Source: Sanguinoderma infundibulare
Lineage: Eukaryota > Basidiomycota > Agaricomycetes > Polyporales > Polyporaceae
Direction: 5' to 3'
DNA: 64,000 nt
Assembly (NCBI GenBank): GCA_032821775.1
Contig: JAVLRN010000001.1
Location: 2,294,001 to 2,358,000 of the forward strand
Position numbers and translations under genes: made by a program. Shown in pieces: positions 1 to 10,611 of the stretch. The notes beneath the pieces are model-generated. The model saw only the letters and a program-made list of their open reading frames with translations. It was not told the DNA's origin and did no database searches. Within the stretch, counting starts at the first letter, position 1; each line of letters starts with the position of its first letter.

Positions 1-231
1 CGAGTGGGTGACATGGAAGCCCTCCGCACGGAAAGCTGCGACCGCCTCCTGGCTGATGTTCTCGAGCAGAAGGAGACGGAGGTCCTCCTTGTCTATAGGA
101 TGGAGAACCTTGGGTTGGCGAATGGGAAAATGAATGGAGTCCTTCCGGAGGAGCATGTCGTGCAGGCTGCTCGAGGCAAGAGGGGAGGTTGAAACGGCAT
201 GGCTAGTTGGAATGGAGATGGCGGCAGACAT
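1..231 (-). CDS. SER3: D-3-phosphoglycerate dehydrogenase, N-terminal part (cut by window edge)
   Basis: Reads from an ATG at 231 to the left edge without a stop: 77 codons beginning MSAAISIPTSHAV. The segment LRLLLLENISQEAV followed by FRAEGFHV resembles the first beta-strand and helix of fungal phosphoglycerate dehydrogenases, which come after a short variable leader. The enzyme oxidises 3-phosphoglycerate with NAD, the first step of serine biosynthesis in the cytosol. The NAD-binding and catalytic regions lie outside the window, so the call rests on the N-terminus only. The gene is head-to-head with HIS7 across 226 bp. Another 2-hydroxyacid dehydrogenase cannot be excluded. Confidence 0.65.
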   Translation of the reverse strand, partial: MSAAISIPTSHAVSTSPLASSSLHDMLLRKDSIHFPIRQPKVLHPIDKEDLRLLLLENISQEAVAAFRAEGFHVTHS

Positions 232-457
232 GGCGATGGAGGGTGGTAGGAATCTGAGGGAGTCGATGACTCTGGCGAACGTTATGTATAGCGAGCGTAC
301 AATTCGGAATTTGGTGATGGCGTGGAGATGATGTGACAGGACACGATAAGATTAGATGCCGTTCAATCTCTTCTCTTGACTCGACCCGTCCTCCTCAAAT
401 CGCGTCCAGGTCCCAGGATGGCCGACACAATCCCCCGCGTTTTCACACAAGCCCACC
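232..457. promoter_or_regulatory. Shared divergent promoter of SER3-like gene and HIS7
   Basis: A 226-bp gap lies between the two start codons. It contains the hexamer TGACTC at 267-272 and again at 377-382, on the + strand. TGACTC is the core of the fungal Gcn4/Cpc1 general amino-acid control site (TGACTCA). Neither copy has the final A, so these are candidate sites only. Confidence 0.4.
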
Positions 458-2197
458 ATGGGTCTCTACCTCCTCGACTACGGCGCAGGAAACGTCCAGA
501 GCCTGGCTAATACCTTGACCAAGCTTGGCCACGATTTCAAGTGGATCTCTTCGCCTGCCGACTTTGACAAGGCTACAGTCAGTCGTTCATCCTTAACCCT
601 TGGTCATTGCGCTCCTCACATCCTACCTATCCAGAGCCTCATCTTCCCTGGCGTCGGTGCATTTGGCAGCGCCATCGATGGCCTCATATCACGCGGCCTC
701 TACCAACCCCTTCGCGAATACATCGCGTCGGGAAAACCATACTTCGGCATCTGTATCGGCATGCAAGTCCTCTTCCGCGCGTCCATAGAGTCGCCTACGT
801 CCCAGGGCCTAGGTGTCGTTCCTTCCGATATCGGCCTCTTTTCCAACACAGACAAGTCCGTGCCACACATGGGCTGGAATTCCGTCGAGCCCTTGGACCC
901 CGATGAAAACGCGCACGGGGGCATCGACCCCGCCTGCGCCTACTATTTCGTCCACTCCTTCCGCGCCGCGTATGACTTGGAGGACCCCGAGGTCGCCCAA
1001 TGGGCGCACGGCACCACGCAGTACGGCCAGGAGGTGTTTTTGGGGACCATCCAGAAGGGCAACGTATTCGCGTGCCAGTTCCACCCCGAGAAATCAGGCC
1101 CGGGAGGCTTGAAGGTCCTCGATACGTGGCTCAAGCAGTCAGAAGCGGAGCGAGCGACCCGTCCGCCCGCGCACCCCGTCGCGCGCCCGCCAAAGCCAAG
1201 GGACGGCTTCACGAAGCGCATCATCGCGTGCATGGATGTCCGCACGAACGACGACGGCGACCTCGTCGTCACGAAGGGCGACCAGTACGACGTCCGCGAA
1301 CGCGCCGCCACCACCGCCAACGTCGCGGGGACTGTCCGCAACCTGGGCAAGCCCGTCGCGCTCTCCGCGCGGTACTACGAGGAGGGCGCGGACGAGATCT
1401 GCTTCATGAATATCACGTCCTTCCGCCACTCCCCGCTCCTCGACCAGCCCATGCTCGCCGTCGTCCGGTCCGCGGCCGAGACCGTCTTCGTCCCGCTCAC
1501 CATCGGCGGCGGCATCAAGGACACCGTCGACCCCGACGGCACGCCGCGCTCCGCCCTGGAGGTCGCCGGCGCGTACTTTCGCGCAGGGGCGGACAAGGTG
1601 AGCATCGCGACCGAGGCCGTCTTCGCGGTCGAGAAGATGCGCGAACGCCCCAGCGTTGATGGCGTTGGGGAGGGCGACGGGACTAGCGCGATCGAGACCA
1701 TCGCCCACGCTTATGGCCGCCAAGCCGTTGTCGTCTCCGTCGACCCACGGCGAGTATACGTCGAGCCCGACTACGACGGTCCGTACAGGGACGAACTCGT
1801 GTTCCGAAAGCCGGATGGACCAGTGAAGGAGGGCGGGAAGGCTTGGTGGTACCAATGCACCGTCCGTGGCGGCCGCGAAGACAGGCCTCTTTCCGTCGTC
1901 CAGCTGGTCAGGGGCGTGGAGAAGCTCGGCGCCGGGGAGATCCTGCTCAATAGCATCGATCGGGACGGGACTGGGGCTGGGTACGACCTCGACCTGGTCG
2001 CGCTCGTCCGGCGCAATGTGCGAATACCCGTTGTCGCGAGCAGTGGGGCAGGAACGGCGAAACACTTTGTCGAAGTTTTCCAGAAGACAGGTGCAGAGGC
2101 CGCGCTCGCTGCAGGAATCTTCCACCGCAACGAGGTTGGCATAGATGAGGTTAAAACCGTGTTAACGGCGGCTGAAGTTAGGGTACGAACGGTTTGA
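458..2197 (+). CDS. HIS7: Imidazole glycerol phosphate synthase hisHF
   Basis: Bifunctional histidine-biosynthesis enzyme: an N-terminal glutamine amidotransferase makes ammonia and a C-terminal (beta/alpha)8 cyclase forms IGP and AICAR from PRFAR. The amidotransferase nucleophile lies in YFGICIGMQVLF and its His/Glu pair in FACQFHPEKSG. The cyclase shows IIACMDVRTNDDGD and the second catalytic Asp region LNSIDRDGTGAGYD. The reading frame is open throughout, but 578-634 looks like a 57-nt intron (GTCAGT donor, CTCAC branch, CTATCCAG acceptor). Removing it keeps frame and restores the family sequence before SLIFPGVGAFG, giving about 560 residues, a normal length. The start has a good CACCATGG context. 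Confidence 0.96.
   Translation: MGLYLLDYGAGNVQSLANTLTKLGHDFKWISSPADFDKATVSRSSLTLGHCAPHILPIQSLIFPGVGAFGSAIDGLISRGLYQPLREYIASGKPYFGICIGMQVLFRASIESPTSQGLGVVPSDIGLFSNTDKSVPHMGWNSVEPLDPDENAHGGIDPACAYYFVHSFRAAYDLEDPEVAQWAHGTTQYGQEVFLGTIQKGNVFACQFHPEKSGPGGLKVLDTWLKQSEAERATRPPAHPVARPPKPRDGFTKRIIACMDVRTNDDGDLVVTKGDQYDVRERAATTANVAGTVRNLGKPVALSARYYEEGADEICFMNITSFRHSPLLDQPMLAVVRSAAETVFVPLTIGGGIKDTVDPDGTPRSALEVAGAYFRAGADKVSIATEAVFAVEKMRERPSVDGVGEGDGTSAIETIAHAYGRQAVVVSVDPRRVYVEPDYDGPYRDELVFRKPDGPVKEGGKAWWYQCTVRGGREDRPLSVVQLVRGVEKLGAGEILLNSIDRDGTGAGYDLDLVALVRRNVRIPVVASSGAGTAKHFVEVFQKTGAEAALAAGIFHRNEVGIDEVKTVLTAAEVRVRTV
578..634 (+). other. Frame-preserving 57-nt intron in HIS7
   Basis: GT..AG segment of 19 codons without a stop. 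The translated insert has no counterpart in the family, and its removal joins FDKAT to SLIFPGVGAF. Confidence 0.8.
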
Positions 2198-2726
2198 AAC
2201 AAGGGTTAAACTTGATGTATCAATCAATATCCACGTTGCCTCGTACACAGCTTGTGGTTCGTCCGAATATGTCTGGGCGTATTCATGGCTGGGGACCGTT
2301 CAGCTCGGTATACGTACACGGGGTAGGTAGTATTTGAGGCGATGTAACACAGTACGGTAAGATGGAACGAATGAGGGAGCAGTGGAGCCAGAAGAGCGGG
2401 ACCATCAACGCTGGTATCAATCGAGAGAGAACGTGCAAACATTAGGCGAGGCGAGATGGTGATGAGGAGGGCTGTAGGGGACCTGTCTGGACCAATACAC
2501 ATGTGCGAACGACAGAAAAGTAGGAAGGGGGAGGGGGAAGAGGAGGGCGCTTCGCGTTGGTAGAGTCCCTCTACAGATATACGGCCACGTATCGCTAGTC
2601 TACATGGCAAGCAGGACGAGATGGGCTCTGGAAACAAATACAGTCAACGGGAATGGGAAGCATACAATGGTGATACTTGGTCACTGGGGCGTACGATCAT
2701 CGCATAGGAAGGCAGGCAAGGCCACT
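2198..2726. other. Intergenic, convergent 3' ends of HIS7 and PAL1-like gene
   Basis: No coding pattern or RNA gene seen. Probably the 3' UTRs of the two converging genes. Confidence 0.5.
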
Positions 2727-4322
2727 TTACTTGGCACGACCTTTCACCACCGTTCCGACCTTCTTCAGCAGACTGGTCTTCCGCCCGAGGCCGGCACCAC
2801 CCATTCCCACTTCCGCGCCGTCGAAATAACCCTCAGCAGACTCGTTCGAAGGAGTGCCATCCTTCGGGGGAGTCGGCAGAGACTTGTCCTTCTTCATTGG
2901 CACGTGGTCGACGTAAACGAACGCGTCGTCAGAGGGATTGGTGGCCATGTTGGCAGCACGCCCCGACCGTCCTACAAAGGATCCTCGTGAGCGATCCGTC
3001 GGCCGACTGGGGGAGCGGGCTTGTGGCAGTAAGAGGCGTTGCGAAGGCCGGTAATGCTCACCAGAAGGGCCAGGGGACATCTCGCGTCTTCCGTCGCCCT
3101 CGTAAGCACCCACGGGGAGGTTCGGCGAATCACGCATCTTGCGGATGCGCTGCATGAGAGACTTGTTTCGCCTAGGTCCGTTTCCGCCAGGAGACTCGGC
3201 TCCGGTGCTCACGGGTGATGGTGGATTGTTGTCAAGGTCGTTCTCAGGGACAAAGATGGGCTGGGGCGGAGGGATGTTGCGCTTCATGGCGCGGCGAGCA
3301 GGGGAAGGATGGTTCTCCTCGAGATACTCGCGATAGACATCGCGAGCGTCGCGCCCGTCCTTGGTGCGTCTCGTAGTTCCGTTGCCGGTCCTAGCGTGCT
3401 CCCCGCTGTGTCGCGCGGTAGCTCCACCACCGGCGGAGAAGTCCTCAAAAGGCTCCGGTTCATGGATCCCCCAGGCCTCTGCAATGGCATCGTACTTCTT
3501 CTTGGGGGCTTCGTAGGGAATGAAGACCTCGGGCGACCTAGGTTGAATGGGTTGGGCGTTGTTCAACGCTTGTTGGTCAGCCTCATGACCCGCGCTCCAC
3601 GCAGCCATAGGTGCCTTGGTCCGATGACGGTTACGGGAGGGCGCACATGCGTCGAAGGGGCCGTCGTGGTGGAACACTGGATGTGGTTGCATAAAATCTT
3701 GGTCAGTTCCCCAGGGAGAGCAACGAGGGCAAAAGCAACGCACTGGGCCCGACGCCAGAGAAATCCAGTCTATCGATGACATCAGCATGAGAGGAGCCCT
3801 TCTTCTTGCGACTTTTGCCCTTCTCCATAGCGTTTGGGACAGGGTCCTGAGAGTGCGAGCGTCTAGAGACAGGCGCAGTGGAGGGGCGGACGTTGGTAGG
3901 GCTGGGTGGAGCGAGAGATGGAAGGGGGAAAGGAACGAACGAGAGGCGAAAAGCGTTGATATCAGCTCAAATCGGCGGCTACTGCAACGATGGTTGACTT
4001 ACGGAGGGAGTTCGGTTTGACTCCGACCGACCCTAGCGCGAGGAATCTGATCTGTGCTACCCCGCACGGTGACGGCGTCGCGAACGGCGTCCGTGATGTT
4101 CTGCCGATTGCCGGTTGAGGGGGTGTAGTGGCGCTGAGAAGATTGCGGCTTGGCGACGTGTTTCGGGGGAGGAGGTGGTGGACGAGGAGCAGGAGGGTTG
4201 AGAGGGGCGTTCCTGGAGAGAGTGGGGATGCCATATGAGGAGTAGGAGACGTTCGAGGGGTCATTGAACGGATCAGGGTTCGCCGTGACCGATCTGTGCC
4301 GGGACTGCTTCGATAGTTGCAT
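2727..4322 (-). CDS. Pal1-family cell morphology protein
   Basis: Three exons: 4322-4003, 3901-3744, 3676-2727 (475 residues). The Pal1 signature crosses the second splice, where exon 2 ends DVIDRLDFSGVGP and exon 3 continues MFHHDGPFDACAPSRNR. Next come KAPMAAW and a low-complexity Pro/Ser/Arg-rich tail ending KKVGTVVKGRAK. The N-terminus has the NPDPFNDPS motif seen in such proteins and a Pro run (about residues 40-50) that could bind SH3 domains. Fission yeast Pal1 acts at cortical growth sites, and budding-yeast relatives work in early endocytosis; a similar role here is inferred. Both introns are GT-AG and phase-consistent. Most of the protein is predicted to be disordered. Confidence 0.88.
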
Positions 4323-4834
4323 GATTCGTCGTCTTGTTGTTGCGGGGTACGACGGCGGGAACGGTTAACCGGAGCTGGATACCTGCACAACGCGGCGTGG
4401 TCAGGCGGACCCTCGCTTCGGCAACATAAATATCTCCCACGCCAAGCTAACTCACACTTGGGGCACACCCGGCGATTCTTAGTGGTACAACAGAGCGGGC
4501 GGAGACGGAGAGATTGACGGAGAAGACGAAGAGGGCGAAAGAGCGAGCAAGGAGATGGTGGAGGAAAGAAAGAGGGCAGCGAAAATAGCCAGCGTCCGGA
4601 GTCTGTAGAGCGAGACTTCGTAATAAGCTATCCGGCAGTCATCCGCATCCACCCCTGCTCTGGCCACCGGGGCAGTCCCATCCCCAATTCCCGCCCTCCG
4701 ACGGATCCTCCGTCCAGCCCAGCCTCCAGAATCGTACATCCGAACCATACATCCAACAGTAATACATCCCACCACACGCCTCACGGCCACACATGCACTA
4801 GCACAGCGATGGTGTCATCATCATGCATCCGCCC
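4323..4834. other. Intergenic (PAL1-like promoter / 3' end of MetE-like gene)
   Basis: Holds one 103-codon minus-strand open frame (4479-4790) with low-complexity Arg/Ser composition and no family match. I take this stretch as promoter and UTR. Confidence 0.4.
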
Positions 4835-6648
4835 TCAACCCCATATCTGCCGCGCAGCCTCGACCACCAACGCCAGCTTCTTCTTTTCCTCCTGCGAACA
4901 CCGGTAAACACGCGATCATGGCAGTGCGACTATGAGCGCACCTCTTCGGTAATTGGGTTCCCCTCGAATACGGACGCAAACCCACATTGCGGACTGATGG
5001 AGATCCTGCACAACGCCACGGTCAGCCCCAAAATGGTCCGGTCTTCCGCCACAACTCAAAGCCCCTCACTGGTCAAGTGCTTCCTCGTACGTCCGCCGCG
5101 GTTCTCCCTCCGAGATGATTTCAGCTGCACGTCGCACTCGCTCCTTGACGGTCTCAATGTCCTCCAACTGGCATTCTCGGTTTCAGAAGCCAAGCGATTT
5201 AAAGCCTCGTGCAAAGATGGTACTTACCACTCCGCTCTTGGTCGTAACAAGGCCAAGAACGACGTGCTTTCCACGTGGAAGGAAACGCAACGGTTCCAAG
5301 CCCCCCGCACGATCGGTGTCGTACTCCAGCTGCGGAAACGGAAACGTTCAGACTTAGTTCTTCTTTCTTTGAGAGGGCACCAACATAGAGCACGTCCACA
5401 TCCAGTTTTACGAAGAGTTGCTGCGCCACGCGATCATAGCCTCCTTCCGAAAAGTGCATACCCTGTCCGGATGGGCGGTTAGCGTGGGTTACGAACACAC
5501 GTCATGGTAGGGGACTGGCAGACCTTCATGTTCCCCCGGCAGGTATGCACCCCAATGACGAGGTCCGCAGGGCGATCGGCTGTGATTTGGTTGTAAACGT
5601 CAATGTGCGTGCTCAGCAGCTTCTCCCGATCCACCCCGGCGGTCTCCATGCCCCCAATCAGCACATCCGAGCAGTAGAATGCAAAACCAGGGTCGTCGAA
5701 CTGGATACGCCGACAGCCAAGATAGTACAGGTCCTTGATTTCCTCGCGAAACACTTTCACGAGGTCAGCAAAGTACTCGGCTGTGATGATACATCAGAGC
5801 TGAAACGGTGGTCAACAAAGATGTTGGGGCTTCCATACTGTCATCTTTGTAGACTGCGTGATCATAGGTATGCTCCGAGCCGTGTCGTAGATGCATCCAC
5901 GTTGGAGCGCACATTGTAATTTTGAGGTTGGGAACATCCTACGCGCCGTTACGTCGTGTCAACGATAAGAGGATCTCCTCCAATGGATCTGTACGTACCT
6001 CGGGAGCCACATGCTGTTTCAATGACAGAAATTCGTGCGCGTGAACGGGCTTAGTACGACGCAACCTTCCCTGCACGTTCTCTAAGGTCAGGGGGGCAGT
6101 GAAAATGTAAATATCCCTAACTGACCGTGGTCTTGGTTGACGTAAAGCCTTTGAATCCCATAGCAGAGAACATAGCCACGTAAGGCATGTATGGCTAGTA
6201 GGCAAAATAAGCCTTAAGCACAACCATTCCTAGAAGAGTAGAAGGCGTACTTCATACTCCGTGAATGGTCCTGTGCCAACAGGTCAAGCATATCGTCATT
6301 ACCAGGCAAGTACACACTCACGGTCAGGAATAACAGTCATTCCTTCGACTTCTTCAAACATTCCGTGATTGTAGACAGCCCTGAAGACGTTAGGTGAGAG
6401 AATGAATTGGCCCCTGTGAAGAGATCGACGTGCCTACGAACTTCTCCGTCCGTGAGGACCGTTAGGCCAAGATCCCTCTGGAACTTGACGATCTGCGGAA
6501 CAACTTGATCCTCTAGGGCCTTGATCTCCTCAACAGAGCATTGGCCCTTGTGGAAAGCCGTGCGTTTCTCCACGAGGTCCTTGGGGCGGAGGAGCGAGCC
6601 AACATGGTCGGCGTGGGGGAAGCACTTCGCGGAAATCGGAGCGGCCAT
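4835..6648 (-). CDS. MetE/UROD-like methyltransferase (cobalamin-independent methionine synthase C-domain fold)
   Basis: Twelve exons on the minus strand: 6648-6434, 6380-6322, 6270-6251, 6194-6126, 6070-5999, 5938-5839, 5780-5524, 5462-5385, 5329-5228, 5167-5070, 5005-4942, 4891-4835 (396 residues). Landmarks in order are DHVGSLLRP, VLTDGEVRR, FTSTKTTG, KPVHAHEFLSLK, RRIQFDDPGFAF, VIGVHTCRGN, MHFSEGGYDR, VLGLVTTKSG, SPQCGFASVFEGNP. HTC and the later Cys of QCGFAS match the zinc-binding His/Cys residues of MetE, so methyl transfer to a thiol (homocysteine-like) is likely, but the true substrate in this fungal family is unknown. The first intron needs a GC-AG splice (6433-6381, donor GCACGT, branch CTAAC). 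Exon 3 is a 20-nt microexon. Confidence 0.87.
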
Positions 6649-7719
6649 AGTATCGATGCGGTAGACGGGTGTCACCCACAACGTACACGGGATGCCGATC
6701 GTTAAGTACTTTGGGGGGGGCCTTGTGTCCGCACCGCGGTCCTGGAATGATCAGAGCTGCAAGCGAAAGATATGTCGATACGGATGCAAAGTTCCCCGTT
6801 AGTACCACGCTGGGATCGGGGTGCCTGTCGCGGTTTAGCAAACCAATGCCGAGAAATAGGTGATCTCAAAGACGTTGTGCGAACGCCACGGAACGTGCTT
6901 GACGGTCGGAGCCACGATATGAGAAGAAGGGTGGTCGGAAGAGGTCCTTAAGGCCGCGCGTGTCGCAGAAAGCCTTGTGTCCCTCTCGAATTTGGGCCAA
7001 TCTGACCCAACAGGGGTGAACATGCCGTGACATGATGCTTCTAGCCGGTTTCCAGAGTGACATACGCCGGGAGGAAATTTCAAAAGAGAAGACCGTGCTC
7101 CAAGGTGGCTATCATCGTAAGGTCGGATGCCTTGGAGACTCACCAACCGTCGAAGTTCCATGCTGGGAAGCAGTAGCCATATGACAGATGCATCACTGTT
7201 GAGCAATTCCTTGCTGGGCCCCGTGTCTGTAACGCGACGCTCAAGCTTGGAGGAGAGTTATGAGCATTAATTGAAAGCGATGATGCAGCTGAACGAAAGG
7301 AAATGCTTGTTAGCCCTTGTTAATCCGACAAGCATCTACTCGTACTTACCCAACGCGTAGTGGTAGTGGCGTTCAGGATGGAATGAGCGCCTTTCCCGTT
7401 GCTGCTGGATCAGTTCCCACGCATTGGAGCTCCGCGTCGGGCTACAGGCGCTTGAGTATCATAGGCAGAATCTCTGAACGACTCCTCAAGACCCCGCCTC
7501 AAGGTGAGTATGCCCGTATATGCCCTCGAAATGCCTTTGGATTGTCTCTACGGATGTCCTGTGTACGGTACATCACCTCGTTTCTACGGAAAAGCTCGAG
7601 GAAACAGGTGGATTGACCGAACTCAGGAGGGATGTACCGATGTCCCTTCGTCTGGCGACTTCTGTGTATCCCCCTCTAACCTTCTTGCTGATCCCCTCTC
7701 CTCATCTTCAGACTAAACC
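6649..7719. other. Long divergent gap between MetE-like gene and RPL13
   Basis: About 1.07 kb. Minus-strand frames around 6690-7206 are open but match no family I know, and I could not build a spliced gene. The last 60 bases before RPL13 are CT-rich with a CTAAC-like branch (near 7677) and a TCTTCAG acceptor (7704-7710), suggesting a 5' UTR intron of the ribosomal gene. Confidence 0.4.
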
Positions 7720-8522
7720 ATGGGTTTCCGCCACAACACCGGTTCGTAAAGTACTCCAAACGTGCCCAGTCTCGAGAGGAATTGAACGGTATCTTGTGAT
7801 CTACTACAGTCCTCCACGCCAACCACTTCCGCAAGGACTGGCAGACCCGTGTCCGCACCTGGTTCGACCAACCCGGCCGCAAGCTTCGTCGCCGCCAGGC
7901 CCGCACGGCCAAGGCCGCCAAGCTCGGCGTCCGCCCCCTCACCCTCCTTCGCCCCGCCGTTCGTGCACAGACCGTCCGCTACAACAGGAAAGTCCGCGAG
8001 GGCCGCGGCTTCACGCTGGCTGAACTCAAGGAGGCCGGCATCGGAAAGAAGGAGGCGCGCGGTGTTGGCATTGTCGTCGACCACCGGAGGCGAAACCTGA
8101 GCGAGGAAGGCAAGGCCGTTAACGTCGAGCGCCTGAAGGCGTATAAGGCTCGCCTCATTGTCTTCCCCCGCGATGCCAAGAAGCCCAAGAAGGGCGACTC
8201 CACTGTGCGTCACTATTTTGCCGTGATTTTTGAACAGCTTGTAACATATAAGATAGGGAGCCGACCTCACCGCTGCCACCACCCGCGCACCCATTCCCAT
8301 CACCTCCACCTTCGTCCACGAGGCTCCCCGCAAGATCAGCGCCGAGGAGCGCGAGTTCGAGGCTTACCGTACCCTCCGCAACGAGCGTGCTGCTGCCCGC
8401 AACGAGGGCAAGCGCAAGATTCGGGAAGCAAAGGTTCGTTGATGTTACCCTTGCTCGTCATTCGTGTCTGATTACCTCGACACCCGCAGAAGGCCGAGGA
8501 GGAGGCCAACAAGAAGAAGTAA
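7720..8522 (+). CDS. RPL13: 60S ribosomal protein L13 (eL13)
   Basis: Four exons: 7720-7741, 7810-8204, 8257-8433, 8490-8522 (208 residues, normal length). The protein starts [18 protein letters not shown] and contains [45 protein letters not shown] and [15 protein letters not shown], all typical of eL13. It ends in a Lys-rich tail. It is a structural protein of the large ribosomal subunit. All introns are GT-AG. The 22-nt first coding exon and the CT-rich leader with ACCATGG are typical of highly expressed fungal ribosomal genes. It converges on the desaturase gene, with 296 bp between stops. Confidence 0.98.
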
Positions 8523-8818
8523 ACTGCTTGTACACCACTTCTTCCCTTCCTGTACCACCTTTGCTCCATGCTCTCATACGCATCTCTCATGTACTCAAAA
8601 GCTGGCACGCCCTGGGTCTTATAGCATCATATGCCACATGCACCACAAATATGATGATCGTACTTTTGGTTGGGCACTCCACCCCAAATGTTCTGACCGA
8701 GCGTTGCCATGAACATTGGTAAAGGGTATCGTTGCATTGACATGAACCATCATTACGCGTTAGTATTCTAGCGTTCTCTGAGGGACATCGCAGCCATGAG
8801 AAAGTATACAGTAGTAAT

Positions 8819-10611
8819 CTAGCTCTTCATTGCTTCCCTGACCTCAGAATTTGCTACCATACCGATAATTTTGATTTGGTCGGCGACCTGTTTCAGCACG
8901 CCCCGCACCTCTCCATTGCCCTCCATCCAACCGAATTCCGCATATTCGAGACCACGCTCCTTGGCGAACTCTTTCACAATCAGACTGGCGGCCCGGAGAT
9001 TGTGCCTCGGCAAACGCGGGAAGAGGTGGTGCGTCACCTGCAGGTGCAGCCCGCCGTGGATGAACTCGATGCTCTCGGAGCAGATCACGTCAACGGTCGT
9101 ACGGAGCTGACGGGCGAAGAACGATTCGACAGGGCCAAGGTCGGCTGTCGAACGTGAGAAGTGCGAGAGCACAATCTGGGTGACCACAAGAGTCAGCAGC
9201 CCCAACACGCGTCAGATGGCGGGACTCACCTGGACGTGGACTGGGCTCGCGGCGATATGGCTGACGAGCAGGTAGACGAGAGCGCCCTGCCACGAGCCGC
9301 AACCCTTGAGGACGGCGCCGAACCAGGCGTAGAAGAGACCGAGGGCGCAGACCTCGGCCCACCACCACCAGCGGCCGCCGCGCGCCTTCTTGGCCCCGAA
9401 GGCGTTCTTGAAGAGGAAGGTGTAGGAGAGCGCGTAGAGGTTGAAGCGGGCGAGGGAGAGGACGACGTAGAAGAGGTTGTGCTGCATGGTGAGGAGGAAC
9501 TTGCTCGGGGCGTCGAACGTCATCTCGCGCTTGTAGTACGAGGACCAGAGGGAGCGGATGAAGACGGGGGAGATGGCGAAGAAGGGGAGGTGCTGGATGT
9601 CGGGGTCGCTGTTTAGTGAGATGCGTCAGACGAGTCAAATGGGAGTGTAGGGAATTGGGGAAGACGCACTGAGAGGGGTGGTTGGTGACCACTTCGGTTC
9701 CGCATTTGTCTGTTAGTATCATGCTGGTAGAGAGCTGTAGCGCAACTCACAGTGGTGCACATTATGGTTCTGAGCACTGTCGTGAGTGGACGGTACGATC
9801 GCATGAGAATGTCCGTACTTACGTTGACCCACCAGCCGATGCTCAGTCCACCGAGGAAGTCGGCCACAAAGATGGAGATGAGACGGTCAAGCGTCCAATC
9901 GTGCGTGACGCTGACATGACCCAGGTCGTGCGCGGTGAAGGTGAGCTGCTGCCAGAACAGCCCGAGGAACAGAGCACTGGGGACGAGCCAGCCCTTCGAG
10001 TAGCAGACCGCAGACAGGACGGCGATCAACGTGTACCGCACGACCTCCGGCCCGTACCCAGCAATGTACCGACACTGGTACAACCCCGCATCCTTGACTC
10101 GCTTGTGCAGCTCCTTGTACGCGTCCGAGTGCATCCTCTCGGTCTTCGGCGACAGACCGTTCGGCGCCGGCTGCAAATCCGCCATCGTCGGCGCCCTCTC
10201 CACCTCACCATCGGCCTTGACGAGCAGGATGCCCGCGTCGTCCTCCGCCGTCGCCTTCACCGCGCGCGCCTCGTTGTACCACTCCATCCTCCCGTCCGCG
10301 CCCCGCCTGCGCACCCAGCCGGTCGCGACCGGGGGCACGAGCGGCGTCCAGCCGTTCTCGCCCATCTCGACCTGCCCGACCGCGTAGCCCTTCATGCGCT
10401 GGAGCGTCTCCGGCGCGTGGAACGCCTCGATCTCGTCCGTCGCGTCGCGCCCGACGTAGTGCAGGATCGAGAGGTTCCCGCCCGGGTGCTGGACGAGCCA
10501 GGACGGGGGGACACGGACGAGGCTTCCGTTTAGGACGAAGAGCGTCTCGCCGGCGAGGATCCGCGCAGCGACTTGCTCGCGGGTCCACGTTTGCGTTGGC
10601 GGGAGACCCAT
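8819..10611 (-). CDS. Delta-8 sphingolipid desaturase (cytochrome b5 fusion)
   Basis: Five exons: 10611-9823, 9769-9751, 9691-9670, 9608-9230, 9175-8819 (521 residues). The N-terminal cytochrome b5 domain has the heme motif HPGGNL. Membrane segments follow with the three desaturase His boxes: HDLGH (box 1), HNVHH (box 2, wholly in the 19-nt exon 2) and QVTHHLFPRLPRHN (box 3, with Gln replacing the first His, typical of front-end desaturases). After box 2, VTNHPSHDPDIQHLPFFA is characteristic of the sphingolipid subgroup. It probably introduces the delta-8 double bond in the ceramide long-chain base in the ER, on the route to 9-methyl glucosylceramides. Delta-6-type fatty acyl activity cannot be ruled out by sequence. 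Confidence 0.92.

Noticed and set aside
1139..2125. A 328-codon minus-strand frame across HIS7
   Set aside because: Shadow frame over the GC-rich cyclase domain; HIS7 motifs on the + strand explain the sequence.
4479..4790. 103-codon minus-strand frame
   Set aside because: Low-complexity Arg/Ser sequence in a promoter region; no support as a gene.
6381..6433. Frameshift or pseudogene in the MetE-like gene
   Set aside because: A 53-nt GC-AG intron restores phase, and all other exons and zinc-binding residues are intact at normal length (396 residues).
9710..9750. A 41-nt intron 2 in the desaturase using the CTAACAG acceptor
   Set aside because: The branch site would be two bases from the acceptor. 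Using GAAG at 9692-9695 gives a normal 59-nt intron and restores the family sequence HHLVTNHP.
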